From: Euzebyales bacterium
GTDB lineage: Bacteria > Actinomycetota > Nitriliruptoria > Euzebyales > JAHELV01
Reading direction: 5' to 3'
Assembly (NCBI GenBank): GCA_036374135.1
Contig: DASUUK010000034.1
Coordinates: forward strand, 1 to 64,000
Length of the DNA stretch: 64,000 nt
The position numbers were made by a program, and so were the translations under genes. Below are positions 1 through 8,338 of the stretch, in pieces (positions within the stretch are counted from its first letter, which is position 1; each line of letters begins with the position of its first letter). The notes under the pieces were generated by a model. The model saw only the letters and a program-made list of their open reading frames with translations, did no database searches and was not told the DNA's origin.

Positions 1-559
1 ACCTTGCTGATGCTCGACATCCCGGCACGACGACCAACGCTCGGACCGAGCCGAGCGGAGGGACCGAGAGGCGATGTCAGTGGGAACGACACGAGATGCG
101 GTCACGATCGGTGCGCCACTCCCCCGCCGGCGGGTGGCCCGTGGCGACAGCCGGCGGATTGACAGCCGCCACCGCCGGATGTTGGCTGACGACCCGACTC
201 GCTCACGGGCCGGACGCCGGGTGGTATTGGACGCAGCATGACGAGTGGAGCTGCAGGCACCCTCCGCGTCGATCGGACCACAGTGACCGCAGTGCCGACC
301 ACTCGGTCGGACCCAGGCGCCGCGGAGTGCAACTTCACGTTCGGACTCCGAGGTGCGAGGCTGTCCACCATGGCCGACCCGACAGTGACCGCGGACGCGG
401 CGTGGCATTCCATCCCATCAGACGACATCAGCGTGACGGTCCCCGGCAGGCCTCCGAGCACCTGACGGCGACCATCGCCCGGAGCCCTGCAGTCCGCCAT
501 CGCGCGCCCCGAGTTGCCCGCCAGCGCCCGGTGGTGCCGCCCGCAACGAGGAGGACATC
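1..559. other. Region without a confident gene (left edge)
   Basis: No recognisable gene lies left of the hydrolase start at 560. Two tiny plus-strand frames are coupled by an ATGA overlap: 74-241 (55 aa, Arg-rich, preceded by GAGAGGCG) and 238-465 (75 aa, no known domain). Neither resembles a family I know, so I do not call them as genes. The longer frames here are Arg/Pro/Thr-rich and look like translation of GC-rich non-coding DNA. The sequence may be decayed, as other stretches in the first 5 kb clearly are. Confidence 0.5.
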
Positions 560-1381
560 ATGACCGAGCCATCGACCACTGGCCGCCCCGACACCGGGTA
601 CGCACCGGTGAACGGCCTGCGGATGTACTACGAGATCCACGGGTCGGGCGGGACGCCGCTGCTCCTGCTGCACGGCGGACTGTTCAACATCGACCTGCAG
701 TTTGGTCAGGTACTGCCCGGCCTGGCGCAGACGCGGCAGGTCATCGCCACGGACTTCCAGGCCCACGGCCGGACCAACGACATCGATCGCCCCCTGACGG
801 CCGCCGATCTGACGTCCGACGTCGTTGACATGCTCGAGCACGTGGGGATCGGTCGCGTCGACGTCTTCGGGTTCAGCGTCGGCGGTGCTGTCGCTCTCCA
901 CCTCGCCATCACGCACCCACAGTTGATCCGCAAGCTGATCGTGTCGTCCGTTTCGTTCCACCCGGACGGTGATCGACCCGAGAACGCAGAGGCGGTCGGC
1001 CAGATGACGGTCGACATGATCGCCGGCACCCCGATGGAGCAGGACTATCTGGCCAAGTCGCCGAACCCCGACAAGCTGCAGGACCTGCTCGACAAACTGG
1101 GCACCTTCGACCAGGGGTTCACGGGCTGGGCCGACGCGGAGATCGAAGGGATCGCCGCGCCGACCCTGATCACGGTCGGTGACTGCGACGCCGTCACCCT
1201 CGAGCATGCGGTCCGCTTCCTGCAACTGCGCGGTGGCGACGTCAACGGCGACTTCGTCGGTGTCCCCGCCTCACAGCTGGCCGTGTTCCCTGGCACCACG
1301 CACTTCTTCGGCCTGGCCCGCACCAACCTGGTGCTGGACGCGGTCACGACGTTCCTCGACGCACCGGCCGCCGCGTCCTGA
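560..1381 (+). CDS. Alpha/beta hydrolase
   Basis: A 273-aa alpha/beta-fold hydrolase, the usual length for the family and without a signal peptide, so cytosolic. The oxyanion-side HGG motif is at residues 38-40 and the nucleophile elbow GFSVGG puts the catalytic Ser at 106. The acid is in VGDCDAV (Asp208 or Asp210) and the His in GTTHFF (His248), so the triad looks complete. The start is preceded by GAGGAGGACATC. The substrate cannot be read from the sequence; esterases, lactonases and C-C hydrolases share this layout. It stands alone, with about 750 bases of apparently non-coding DNA behind it. Confidence 0.9.
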   Translation: MTEPSTTGRPDTGYAPVNGLRMYYEIHGSGGTPLLLLHGGLFNIDLQFGQVLPGLAQTRQVIATDFQAHGRTNDIDRPLTAADLTSDVVDMLEHVGIGRVDVFGFSVGGAVALHLAITHPQLIRKLIVSSVSFHPDGDRPENAEAVGQMTVDMIAGTPMEQDYLAKSPNPDKLQDLLDKLGTFDQGFTGWADAEIEGIAAPTLITVGDCDAVTLEHAVRFLQLRGGDVNGDFVGVPASQLAVFPGTTHFFGLARTNLVLDAVTTFLDAPAAAS

Positions 1382-2138
1382 CCCGGATTCGGGCCGGACT
1401 CGAGCAGGTTGGCCGTGCTCGAGGACATCACCGGCGATGCGGACGATCGATGACGGCGTCCCGCTGGCGTTCTCTTGCGTCGGTGATCGTGACGTGCGCC
1501 TCGCCGATCGCGAACACGCCTCGTCGAGGCAGCGGCCAGCCGCCGTTGCGTGCCTGCTCGCGTAGCCGGCCGCTGGTCGAACACAGCTCGACACCGTGCA
1601 CCCGCCGTCACCGCTGGACGGGATCGACGAGCAGATCAACCAAGGGCGGGCCGCGGCCGGGCCGGGGCCGCTCGCCAGCACCGGTCGTGGTGCGAAGTGT
1701 CGACGTGCCGCCCAACCGGCTGCCCGAGATCCAGGCGTTCGCACCCGTCGATCCGCATCCTGACAACGCCTGATCCGGACGGCTTCGGACGGGCGGATCA
1801 CTTCGCGCGGGTGTGGGGCGTCGAAACCTGTCTCTGGCGACCAACGGCTCATTCCGGCCCGACTGTCCGTGAACCGACATTGACCGCGACCGCGCGGCAC
1901 ACTCGCAGCGCCGACCACATCACGGCAGCTGAGGTCCGCACTTCAGACGTTGACCACAGCGCCCCGGCCGCTGACGTCGCCGACGACCACGTCTGCATTG
2001 TGATGTATCAGCAGGGCCGCGTGCGACATCCACCTACCGACGTCCGCGGGACCCCACCCCGGGCACACGCCGATCCGTGGTCATGACGAACGGACACCCA
2101 GGCTGCGGTTCGGCGCTCCGACAACGAGGAGACGACCA
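1382..2138. other. Long intergenic region, possible gene decay
   Basis: About 750 bases without a convincing gene. Open frames on both strands are Arg/Pro-rich and show no family motif. A minus-strand stretch near 1426-1606 reads as a plausible protein fragment (VHGVEL, then GVFAIGEAHVTITD) without a start, which could be a remnant, but I cannot name it. The sequence is visibly less GC-rich than the genes on either side, particularly after 1800. Confidence 0.4.
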
Positions 2139-2537
2139 ATGACTCACGTTCCGCAAATGACCGATCTTCCGCAGACGATCCGGCGAGGATCGAAGGGCGG
2201 CGTTGTGAAGGGCCTGCAGAACGTCCTTCGTCAGCGCGGCCACCACGTAGTGATCGACGGCGTGTTCGGACCCGCGACCGAGGCTGCGGTCGTGCAGTTC
2301 CAGCACGTTGTCGGCCTCGCCGTGGACGGGATCGTCGGACCGAACACCTGGAGTGCGCTCAACGTGCACCTCGTGCAGTCCGGCGAGACGCTCTTCCAGA
2401 TCGCAGCGGCGGCTCTCGGCGACGGCAGTCGCTGGCCTGAGATCTTCGACCTCAATCGCGACATCGTCGCCGACGCGAACCACATCGTCCCGGGCCAGGT
2501 GCTGGCGCTGCCGAGCGAGGGGTTGACCGCGATCTGA
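2139..2537 (+). CDS. Peptidoglycan-binding (PG_binding_1) plus LysM protein
   Basis: A 132-aa protein made of two wall-binding modules. Residues 14-74 are a PG_binding_1 domain with the typical tandem pattern GVFGPATEAAVVQFQ followed by DGIVGPNTW. Residues 77-126 are a LysM domain (VQSGETLFQIA, then NHIVPGQVLALP). A GAGGAGACGACC sequence precedes the ATG. No signal peptide or membrane segment is visible, which is odd for modules that bind extracytoplasmic glycan; the protein may leave the cell by a non-classical route or act inside. There is no catalytic domain, so this is a binding protein rather than a hydrolase. Confidence 0.88.
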   Translation: MTHVPQMTDLPQTIRRGSKGGVVKGLQNVLRQRGHHVVIDGVFGPATEAAVVQFQHVVGLAVDGIVGPNTWSALNVHLVQSGETLFQIAAAALGDGSRWPEIFDLNRDIVADANHIVPGQVLALPSEGLTAI

Positions 2538-3398
2538 CCGCGCGGCCAATGTCCAGGTCCTACCCCGGTGGTAGCGGGACGCGGCCCGAGCGGTGGCCGA
2601 CAACGTCGGTGAGCGCGAGGTGCTCCGGTCGTTGTGACGGGTGACCGCCTCGATCTTCACGTGCACAGCGCCCCGGCTGTGCACGTGGACCTCCGACGGC
2701 AGGCTCGCGTACGGCCGAGCATCAGCACCCCACCGGCTCCGACACTGAACGGGCGCCGTGAACGCAGCCGTACGGTCGCGTCATGGCCGGACGCCTCCAC
2801 AGACACACGGCCGCCGCGCCCGACGGTCATGACGGCCCGCATCGGCCATCCCTCGGAACGGGCGTCACGGGCGGGTAGTCGCCAACACCGATGAACAGGT
2901 ACGGCCCGTCGTACCGGATCCTCGAACTGGCGACGTCGCAGGCGCACCCGGTCGCGACGCCCGTTCCGCTCGTGGGCCTCCGCGCGACACACGGTCGCCC
3001 AGAAGGTGCGATCGCTGGCCGCCGACCACCGTGCGATGCGTTGCAGCCACGTGCAGGCGCGCGACGGGCCGGCGTGCGCGCGATGGGGAACGCCTCCACT
3101 CCCCCGAGGTCGTCCGCGCCGCGCTGTCGCACCCCGACGCGCGCCTGCCAGACCCAGTCCAGGTTGATGCCGTCCGGGCCGGTGAACGCGCGCCCGCGGG
3201 GCACCTTCCCAGGTGGCGGCGCGCTGGAACCGGAGGTGCCGATCGGCCGTGCCGGGACACCAGCCCGACGTGCTCGCCGATGTCCCCACCGGACCCACCG
3301 GTGATCCGTTCCCGCACCGCGACGATCGCTGCGGTGGACGCGAGGGTCGTCGAAGCGGACCGTGTGGAGGATCGGGCGGGCGTGAACGGCACGCGCCG
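2538..3398. other. Long intergenic region, probable decayed minus-strand gene
   Basis: 860 bases without an intact recognisable gene. On the minus strand, all three frames contain protein-like stretches one after another (for example GPDGINLDWVWQARVGVRQ near 3150, TWLQRIARW near 3040, RYDGPYLFIGVGDY near 2900), which is how a frameshifted gene looks. None matches a family I can name, and the frames also contain many Arg/Pro-rich runs, so this stays a suspicion. Nothing is seen on the plus strand. Confidence 0.35.
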
Positions 3399-3710
3399 TC
3401 AGCCGGACGACGACGTCCCGTCGGAGCGCAGACGGCGCTCCACCTCGCGGACGGTGGCGTCGACCGCGTCGAGGAACGCCTGCTTGGCGTCGCGGGCGTC
3501 AGCGCGGACCGCCTCGTCGTCAGAGGCGGCCTGGATGCCGTCCAGTGCCTCGTTGACCGCCGCCCGGGCCTTGTCAAAGCCGACCTTCGACGACAGGTCC
3601 GCCCGCGACAGTTCCTCGTCCGCGTGCAGCTTCAACTTCAGCGCCAGCGCCGACAGGCGGTCGGCAACCCGCGACCACGCCTCGCCCGTGTCCACCACGT
3701 CATCTCCCAT
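3399..3710 (-). CDS. Small helical protein of unknown function
   Basis: A 103-aa acidic protein, predicted to be almost entirely alpha-helical with long amphipathic stretches rich in Ala, Asp, Glu, Arg and Lys (around residues 10-30 and 40-95), so probably a helical bundle or coiled coil. There is no signal peptide, membrane segment or catalytic motif. I chose the ATG at 3710 because GTGAGG lies a few bases upstream and the helical pattern starts there; the frame stays open a further 30 codons but that extension is Arg-rich and implausible. It stands alone on the minus strand. I do not recognise a named family. Confidence 0.65.
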   Translation of the reverse strand: MGDDVVDTGEAWSRVADRLSALALKLKLHADEELSRADLSSKVGFDKARAAVNEALDGIQAASDDEAVRADARDAKQAFLDAVDATVREVERRLRSDGTSSSG

Positions 3711-3972
3711 CGCAAGCCTCACGTCGCCCCAGTTGACCACGTCGGACGCTGGCTCGCAGGGCCGAAGGATCCGCCGACGGCGAAGTGACCAGCGCGGCAC
3801 GGCGCCGGGACAGCCCCGTGTCGACCAGTTTCACATCATCGCCAGTCGGCTGAGCGTGGTCGGACATCGGGTGCGACCCCAGACTGGCCGCGTCCGACGT
3901 GGGTATCGAGTACCTGTGGTCCCACCCCCCGCGCGCGGCCGGGCATCGTCCGCACGGACCAGGAAGCTCGAC

Positions 3973-4311
3973 ATGTTCGATGAACTGCTCGACGACCTCG
4001 ACCCGGATCGCCGTGCCGCGGTGTCCAACGTGATCGCGCAGGTCCTGGCGGTCGTCCCGGATGCCGAGCAGGGCAGGAGCTACGGCGTGCCGGCCTTCCG
4101 GTGGCGCGGCCGGCCGCTGCTCGGCGTGTCCGTCACGAAATCCCACCTGAGCCTGCTGCCGTTCAGCTCCGACGTCGTCGAGGCCGTCGCCGGTCGACTG
4201 GACGGCTTCCGCGTCACGAAGGGAGCGGTCGGATTCACCACCGACAATCCAGTGCCGGCGGACATCATCGCCGACATGGTGCGGCTGCGGATGGCTGAGA
4301 TCGACGCGTGA
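3973..4311 (+). CDS. DUF1801 (YdhG-like) family protein
   Basis: A 112-aa protein with the DUF1801 pattern: an N-terminal helix (residues 5-27), then SYGVPAFRWRGRPLLGVSV with the family's conserved Tyr-Gly-x-Pro, SHLSLLPFS, and a C-terminal helix following the FTTDNPVPADI stretch. The fold is that of the YdhG/Fra family, for which a role in iron delivery has been proposed in Bacillus; that role is not shown here. AGGAAG precedes the ATG. The stop overlaps the GTG start of the next gene, so the two are probably translated together. Confidence 0.85.
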   Translation: MFDELLDDLDPDRRAAVSNVIAQVLAVVPDAEQGRSYGVPAFRWRGRPLLGVSVTKSHLSLLPFSSDVVEAVAGRLDGFRVTKGAVGFTTDNPVPADIIADMVRLRMAEIDA

Positions 4312-4661
4312 CCGAAGGACCGTGCATGCCGAGGCTACGCCCGCAGGATGACGTTGACGTCGAGCCACTGGTCGCGTTGGCCCGGCGCGCCTGGACCGAT
4401 GTCGAGAGGACGATCGACGAGATCCTGGTCATCGGCGTCGATCCACGTGCGCGCAACCGGGGCGTAGGCGGAGCGCTTCTGGACCGGGCCGTGGCGGATC
4501 TCCGCGAGCAGGGCGCGCCGGTCATCATGGTCGAGACCGGCGGTGACGACGGGCATGCCCGCGCACTGTACGAGTCGGCCGACTTCACCCGCCTCCCGGT
4601 CGCCCAGTACTGGCTGCCCGGCAGCGCGGCAGCCAGCCCGCAGTCCGGATCGTCATCGTGA
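4308..4661 (+). CDS. GNAT acetyltransferase lacking its central region
   Basis: An open frame of 117 aa that starts as a GNAT protein (residues 8-35, the first strand and helix) and then jumps to the acetyl-CoA-binding motif VDPRARNRGVG at 44-54 and a normal C-terminal half (VETGGDDGHARALYESADF). GNAT proteins of this subfamily are about 150-180 aa; roughly 60 residues, covering strands 2-4, are missing around residue 38. The reading frame is kept. The GTG start overlaps the DUF1801 stop (GTGA). With half the substrate-binding side absent it is probably inactive. The two downstream genes also carry internal deletions, so I treat this as part of a decaying segment. Confidence 0.7.
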   Translation: MTEGPCMPRLRPQDDVDVEPLVALARRAWTDVERTIDEILVIGVDPRARNRGVGGALLDRAVADLREQGAPVIMVETGGDDGHARALYESADFTRLPVAQYWLPGSAAASPQSGSSS

Positions 4662-4729
4662 CAGTCGGCCTCAGGCGCCGACGTGTGCCCGGAAGGTCGT
4701 TGCCGATGGGAAGTTGCGGGCGACTGGCG

Positions 4730-4887
4730 TCAGCGGGCCATGTAGCCGCCGTCGACGTACACCTCCGAACCGGTCATGAAGGCCGCATCGTCGCTGGCGA
4801 GGTACGCGACGACGGCTGCGCACTCGCGCGGCCGATCCCGCTGGCTCCGCCCGTGACGAGCGCGACCTTGCCCGTCCAGTCCTCTCA
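4730..4887 (-). pseudogene. SDR oxidoreductase remnant (both ends only)
   Basis: Read on the minus strand, the segment starts with the nucleotide-binding end of a short-chain dehydrogenase (GKVALVTGGASGIGRA, seen in the +1 frame relative to the ATG at 4887). It passes within a few bases into the C-terminal end of the same family (CAAVVAYLASDDAAFMTG, then VYVDGGYMAR and a stop at 4730). An intact enzyme has about 250 aa; some 200 residues, including the catalytic Tyr-Lys, are gone and the two ends are in different frames. The ATG frame itself is also shifted against the start. It lies directly behind the damaged UspA gene, so the two may once have formed an operon. Confidence 0.8.
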
Positions 4888-4900
4888 TGCGGATCTCCTC

Positions 4901-5277
4901 GCTATCCCCTCACCACGAGCACGGGGCACATGGCGTGGTGCACTGAACGCGGTGCGCTGCACCTCGAGCCCACTCAGGTCGACCTCGGCCTGGTTGATGA
5001 ACTGGCGCAGCAGACCCTCGGCGTGGTCGTGATGGGCGCGGCGTTCCTCTTCGTCACGAGCGGTCGCCTCACGCATCACGGCCTCATCGGTCGGGAACGT
5101 CATCGACGTGCCAGCGGCGACCACCAGTGCCGCAGCGGACGCCTGTCCGGTGCGCAGCGGCTCGTACATGTACATGACGTGCAGTGCAGCCGAGCGGCAG
5201 CGGGCCACCTGAGCCGCGAGCCGAAGCGCCTCGAACGAGTGCTGTGATCCGTCGATTCCCGCTACGACCTGTGCCAT
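4901..5277 (-). pseudogene. Universal stress protein UspA, internal deletion and frameshift
   Basis: The N-terminal two thirds are a good UspA protein: MAQVVAGIDGSQHSFEAL at the start, an amphipathic region, and a sequence up to about residue 118. There the frame changes. The expected ATP-binding motif (G-x2-G-x9-G-S/T) is absent, and the family's C-terminal end HHAMCPVLVVRG, followed by a stop at 4901, is found in another frame. The frame opened by the ATG instead runs to 4885. The loss of about 30-40 residues plus the shift removes nucleotide binding. The ATG at 5277 fits the family start better than the one at 5292. An intact double UspA gene lies just upstream. Confidence 0.78.
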
Positions 5278-5284
5278 GAAGACC

Positions 5285-5327
5285 CCGTTCACTCCTGCGC
5301 TGTCCTCCGTTCACTCCTGCGCTGTCC
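5285..5327. repeat. 21-bp direct tandem duplication
   Basis: The 21 bases at 5285-5305 (beginning ccgttcactcctg) are repeated exactly at 5307-5327, one base apart. The pair lies in the short gap between the intact double UspA gene and the damaged UspA gene and covers the leader of the latter. It has no inverted symmetry, so it looks like a slippage duplication rather than an operator. Confidence 0.9.
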
Positions 5328-5339
5328 GGTGGACGCGCA

Positions 5340-6194
5340 CTACGGAACGACGACGACAGTGCCTGGGGCGTGGTGGAGGACCTGGTGACTCGTCGATCCC
5401 AGGACTGCCCGACGCACGCGACCGAACCCGCGCGTGCCAAGCACCGTGAGGTCCGCGGAGGTCGCGTGCGCGAGGATCGCCCCGGACGGCGTGCCGGGCA
5501 CGATCTGCGGCGTCACCGTGACGCCGTCGGGAACCCCGACCGCCGCAAGCGCGGACTCCACGACGCGGTCCGCTGACGTGCGGGCCTCGGCGCGCGCGGA
5601 CTCGATGTGCTCCCGCGTCGCGACACCGCTGAGCAGGGCGGTGTCGGGCAGGGCGAAGCCGTGGACCAGCGTGACGCCGACACCACGCAGTGCCGCCTCC
5701 GCCAGTGCCCACCGCAGGGCGCGCCGCGCGGCCCGCGAGCCGTCGATGCCCACCACGACGGACGCGACGTCCGCGCCGCCGCCGGCATCGCGGATCACCG
5801 CGACCGGGCACGTTGCGTGTGCGGCGACCCGGTGGCTGGTGGATCCCAGCAGCAGCTCGGTGAACCCTCCGAGCCCGCGGGATCCGACGACGACGAGGTC
5901 GGCGTCGTCACTCTCCTCGAGCACCGCATCCGCGTACGGTCGGCCGAGCAGGGGAACGACGGCTGTCGTCCACGCGACCCGCCCGAGCGCCTTGGCGTTG
6001 TGCTCGATGACCGCCTCCATGGTCGCCTCGGCGATGTCCCTGCTGGACGTCGTCATCGCCGCGCGGTGCACCTGCATGACGAACCCGAGAACGAGCTCGA
6101 TCTCCGCGTCGTGCAGTTCCGCTTCGCCGACCGCCCACTCGAGCGCACGGTCCGCGCCATCGCTGCCGTCCACACCCACCACGATGCGACCCAT
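5340..6194 (-). CDS. Tandem-domain universal stress protein
   Basis: A 284-aa cytosolic protein of two UspA domains. Domain 1 starts with MGRIVVGVDGSDGADRAL and ends with the ATP-binding motif GSRGLGGFTELLLGSTSHRV. Domain 2 starts with VVVGIDGSRAARRAL and carries GTRGFGRVRRAVLGSTSHQV. Both copies have the G-x2-G-x9-G-S signature of ATP-binding Usp proteins. The ATG at 6194 is preceded by GGAGGTGTGTG, which is a better start than the earlier in-frame ATG at 6278. It is divergent from the sulfide:quinone reductase-like gene and upstream of a broken single-domain UspA. Tandem Usp proteins typically respond to hypoxia or redox stress in actinobacteria; this is family knowledge, not seen here. Confidence 0.92.
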   Translation of the reverse strand: MGRIVVGVDGSDGADRALEWAVGEAELHDAEIELVLGFVMQVHRAAMTTSSRDIAEATMEAVIEHNAKALGRVAWTTAVVPLLGRPYADAVLEESDDADLVVVGSRGLGGFTELLLGSTSHRVAAHATCPVAVIRDAGGGADVASVVVGIDGSRAARRALRWALAEAALRGVGVTLVHGFALPDTALLSGVATREHIESARAEARTSADRVVESALAAVGVPDGVTVTPQIVPGTPSGAILAHATSADLTVLGTRGFGRVRRAVLGSTSHQVLHHAPGTVVVVP

Positions 6195-6442
6195 CACACA
6201 CCTCCGGCGTAGCAACCCTGGAGGTCGAGTCTGCGGCGTTCTACCTGTCACCCGCACGGCACTTGGTCCCGCACGCATGCGACGATGGACCGTGTCATTG
6301 GCGCGGCGTGGGCCGTTGTCCGGCGCGGGCCGCCGAAGGTCCCGGCCTCGACAGGTGGTTGGGCCCCGACGTCGCTGCGGCCGGTCAGCAGACTGTAGGC
6401 TGCACGCGCCGGCATGCGGCGGACCTCGCTGGAGGTGTCACG

Positions 6443-7645
6443 ATGACAGACGTCCTCGTCCTCGGATCGAACTTCGGCGGTCTCACGGCCGCGTTGAGCG
6501 TCAAGCACGAGCTCGGTGAGGACGTCGACGTCACGGTCGTGAGCGCGTCGGACCACTTCCTGTTCAACCCGTCTCTGATCTGGCTGCCGTTCGGTGAGCG
6601 GACCGCGGAGGACATCACGTTCCCGGTGTCTCCGACCCTGGAGAGCCACGACGTGCACTTCGTCCACGGTGCGGCGACGGCCATCGATCCACCCGCGAAG
6701 GCCGTCGAGACGACGGCGGGGCCATTCACCTACGACTACCTGGTGATCGCCACCGGCTACCGCAACGACTTCTCGGTCGTGCCCGGGCTCGGACCGGATG
6801 GCAACGCGTTCACGATCACCACACTGGAGGACGCCGAGGCCGCCGGCGAAGGCTGGCGTCGGTTCGTCGAAGACCCCGGCCCCGTGGTGATCGCGGCCAC
6901 GCAGGGCGCCGGATGCTTCGGAGCTGCCTACGAGTTCCTGTTCAACATGAGCTACCAGCTGCGCAGGGCGAAGCTGAAGGACCGTGCACCGCTGACCTAT
7001 GTGACGGCCGAGCCGTTCCTGGGCCACTTCGGCATCGGCGGGCTGCCTGGTGGCGAGAAGCTGTTGAAGCTGTTCCTGCGCAAGGAGCACATCACGGCCG
7101 CGCTCAGCACGGCCATCGACGAGGTCCAGCCCGGCGAGCTCCGCCTCGACGATGGCTCCTCGATGCCCTTCCGATACGCGATGGTGATCCCACCGTTCCT
7201 GGGTCAGCAGGTGATCGCCGACACGCCGGGTCTCGCTGATGACAAGGGCTACGTGCCGGTCCACGACACCTATGAGTCGAAGGCCTACGACGACATCTAC
7301 GCGGTCGGCGTGGCGGCCGCGGTGGCCGTCCCGTGGCAGACGGCCGTCCCGACCGGGGTGCCCAAGACCGGGTTCCCCACCGAGATCCAGGCGCACGCCG
7401 CCGCGGAGAACATCGCCGCCCATGTGCGCGGTCAGGACCCCGTCGCGCACAAGGAGTTCGGCGACATCCCGGCGGTCTGCGTGATGGACGCCGGCAACAA
7501 CGGCGTGATGATCCTGGCCGACAAGATGCTGCCGCCGCGCCGGGCCGGCGTCATGATCCCGGGGCCGCAGTCGCACGCCATGAAGCTGGCGTTCGAGAAG
7601 TACTTCCTGTGGAAGGCCAGGCACGGCTACGTCCGCCTGCCGTAG
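6443..7645 (+). CDS. Sulfide:quinone oxidoreductase-like flavoprotein
   Basis: A 400-aa FAD-dependent NDH-2/SQR family protein. The N-terminal dinucleotide-binding motif LGSNFGGLTAAL is at residues 7-18, and a second conserved segment YLVIATGYRND is at 99-109. Cys158 (QGAGCFGAAYEF) and Cys346 (PAVCVMDAGNNG) lie where SQR has its two essential redox cysteines; the third cysteine of some SQRs is not seen. The C-terminal amphipathic helices (AFEKYFLW) fit monotopic membrane attachment. The start has a GGAGGTGTCACG leader. Likely reaction: oxidation of sulfide to polysulfide with electrons passed to the quinone pool. No sulfur-oxidising partner genes are adjacent, and a flavocytochrome-c-sulfide-dehydrogenase-like role is the main alternative. 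Confidence 0.83.
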   Translation: MTDVLVLGSNFGGLTAALSVKHELGEDVDVTVVSASDHFLFNPSLIWLPFGERTAEDITFPVSPTLESHDVHFVHGAATAIDPPAKAVETTAGPFTYDYLVIATGYRNDFSVVPGLGPDGNAFTITTLEDAEAAGEGWRRFVEDPGPVVIAATQGAGCFGAAYEFLFNMSYQLRRAKLKDRAPLTYVTAEPFLGHFGIGGLPGGEKLLKLFLRKEHITAALSTAIDEVQPGELRLDDGSSMPFRYAMVIPPFLGQQVIADTPGLADDKGYVPVHDTYESKAYDDIYAVGVAAAVAVPWQTAVPTGVPKTGFPTEIQAHAAAENIAAHVRGQDPVAHKEFGDIPAVCVMDAGNNGVMILADKMLPPRRAGVMIPGPQSHAMKLAFEKYFLWKARHGYVRLP

Positions 7646-7668
7646 CCGCGCCCCCGTCGGCGGGCGAC

Positions 7669-7701
7669 GCCGGCGGGTTCGGGTCCGCCGAGCCCGCCGG
7701 C
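7669..7701. terminator. Bidirectional hairpin terminator
   Basis: A 14-bp stem (gccggcgggttcgg at 7669-7682 with ccgagcccgccggc at 7688-7701, one G-T wobble) closes a 5-base loop. It lies between two convergent genes, the SQR-like gene ending at 7645 and hsp20 ending at 7719, and can serve both. There is no T-run, as is common for terminators in GC-rich actinobacteria. Confidence 0.75.
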
Positions 7702-7718
7702 ACGCCGTCGCGTCCTAG

Positions 7719-8177
7719 TCAGACGCGACGCACGGGCACCCGCGTGCGCTCGCCTCGGTCACGGTCGATGGGCAGGCGGACCGTCAGGATGCCGTCCTCG
7801 TACGACGCGTCGACGTCAGCGGCGCCGGCGTCGGCGGGGAGGCGGATGGTGCGTGAGAACGCGCCGTAGCGCCACTCCGAGCGGTACCGGTCGGGTTTGT
7901 CGTCCTCGTCCCGCTCGCGTCGCTCGGCACGGATGTGCAGCAACCCGGCGTCGACCGAGACCGAGATGTCCTCGTCCGGGTCCACACCCGGCAGTTCGGC
8001 GCGGACGACCAGGTGATCGTCCTCGACGAACTCCTCCACCGGGATCGCCATCGCGTCGCGCTGCTCGGCGAACCACCGCAGCGGCTCCCAGCGGTCCAGC
8101 ATCTCGGCCAGTCCGAAGTGGCGGGGGAACGGATACGTCGACTCACGCGTCGAGGGATCGCGCTGTTCGAGCTCCAT
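7719..8177 (-). CDS. Hsp20/alpha-crystallin small heat shock protein
   Basis: A 152-aa small heat shock protein. The alpha-crystallin domain spans about residues 45-145 and includes LVVRAELPGVDPDEDISVSV and the family-defining C-terminal motif GILTVRLP. The short N-terminal arm (about 40 residues, with FPRHFGLAEML) drives oligomerisation in this family, and the C-terminus ends in a VPVRRV extension resembling the I/V-x-I/V tail. ATP-independent holdase in the cytosol. GGAGGTGCACC-like leader before the ATG. It ends convergently with the upstream gene across a hairpin terminator. No CIRCE or HAIR-type operator was recognised upstream. Confidence 0.92.
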   Translation of the reverse strand: MELEQRDPSTRESTYPFPRHFGLAEMLDRWEPLRWFAEQRDAMAIPVEEFVEDDHLVVRAELPGVDPDEDISVSVDAGLLHIRAERRERDEDDKPDRYRSEWRYGAFSRTIRLPADAGAADVDASYEDGILTVRLPIDRDRGERTRVPVRRV

Positions 8178-8338
8178 GGTGCACCTCCTCGTGGTCCGGC
8201 GACGTCCAGCCGGACCACTGAGATCGCCGTTTCACCGTCCACAGTATGGCGGCCGCCGCGTGGTGGACAGGCCTCTCGGCCTCCGGCCGCGCGGCGGAGG
8301 ACCTTGCATCCCCCTGCGTCGTGGTGAGGGTGCGCGGA

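Noticed and set aside
2657-3577. 306-codon minus-strand frame as a gene
   Set aside because: Composition is Arg/Ser/Thr-rich, it overlaps the better-supported small gene at 3399-3710, and no domain is recognisable.
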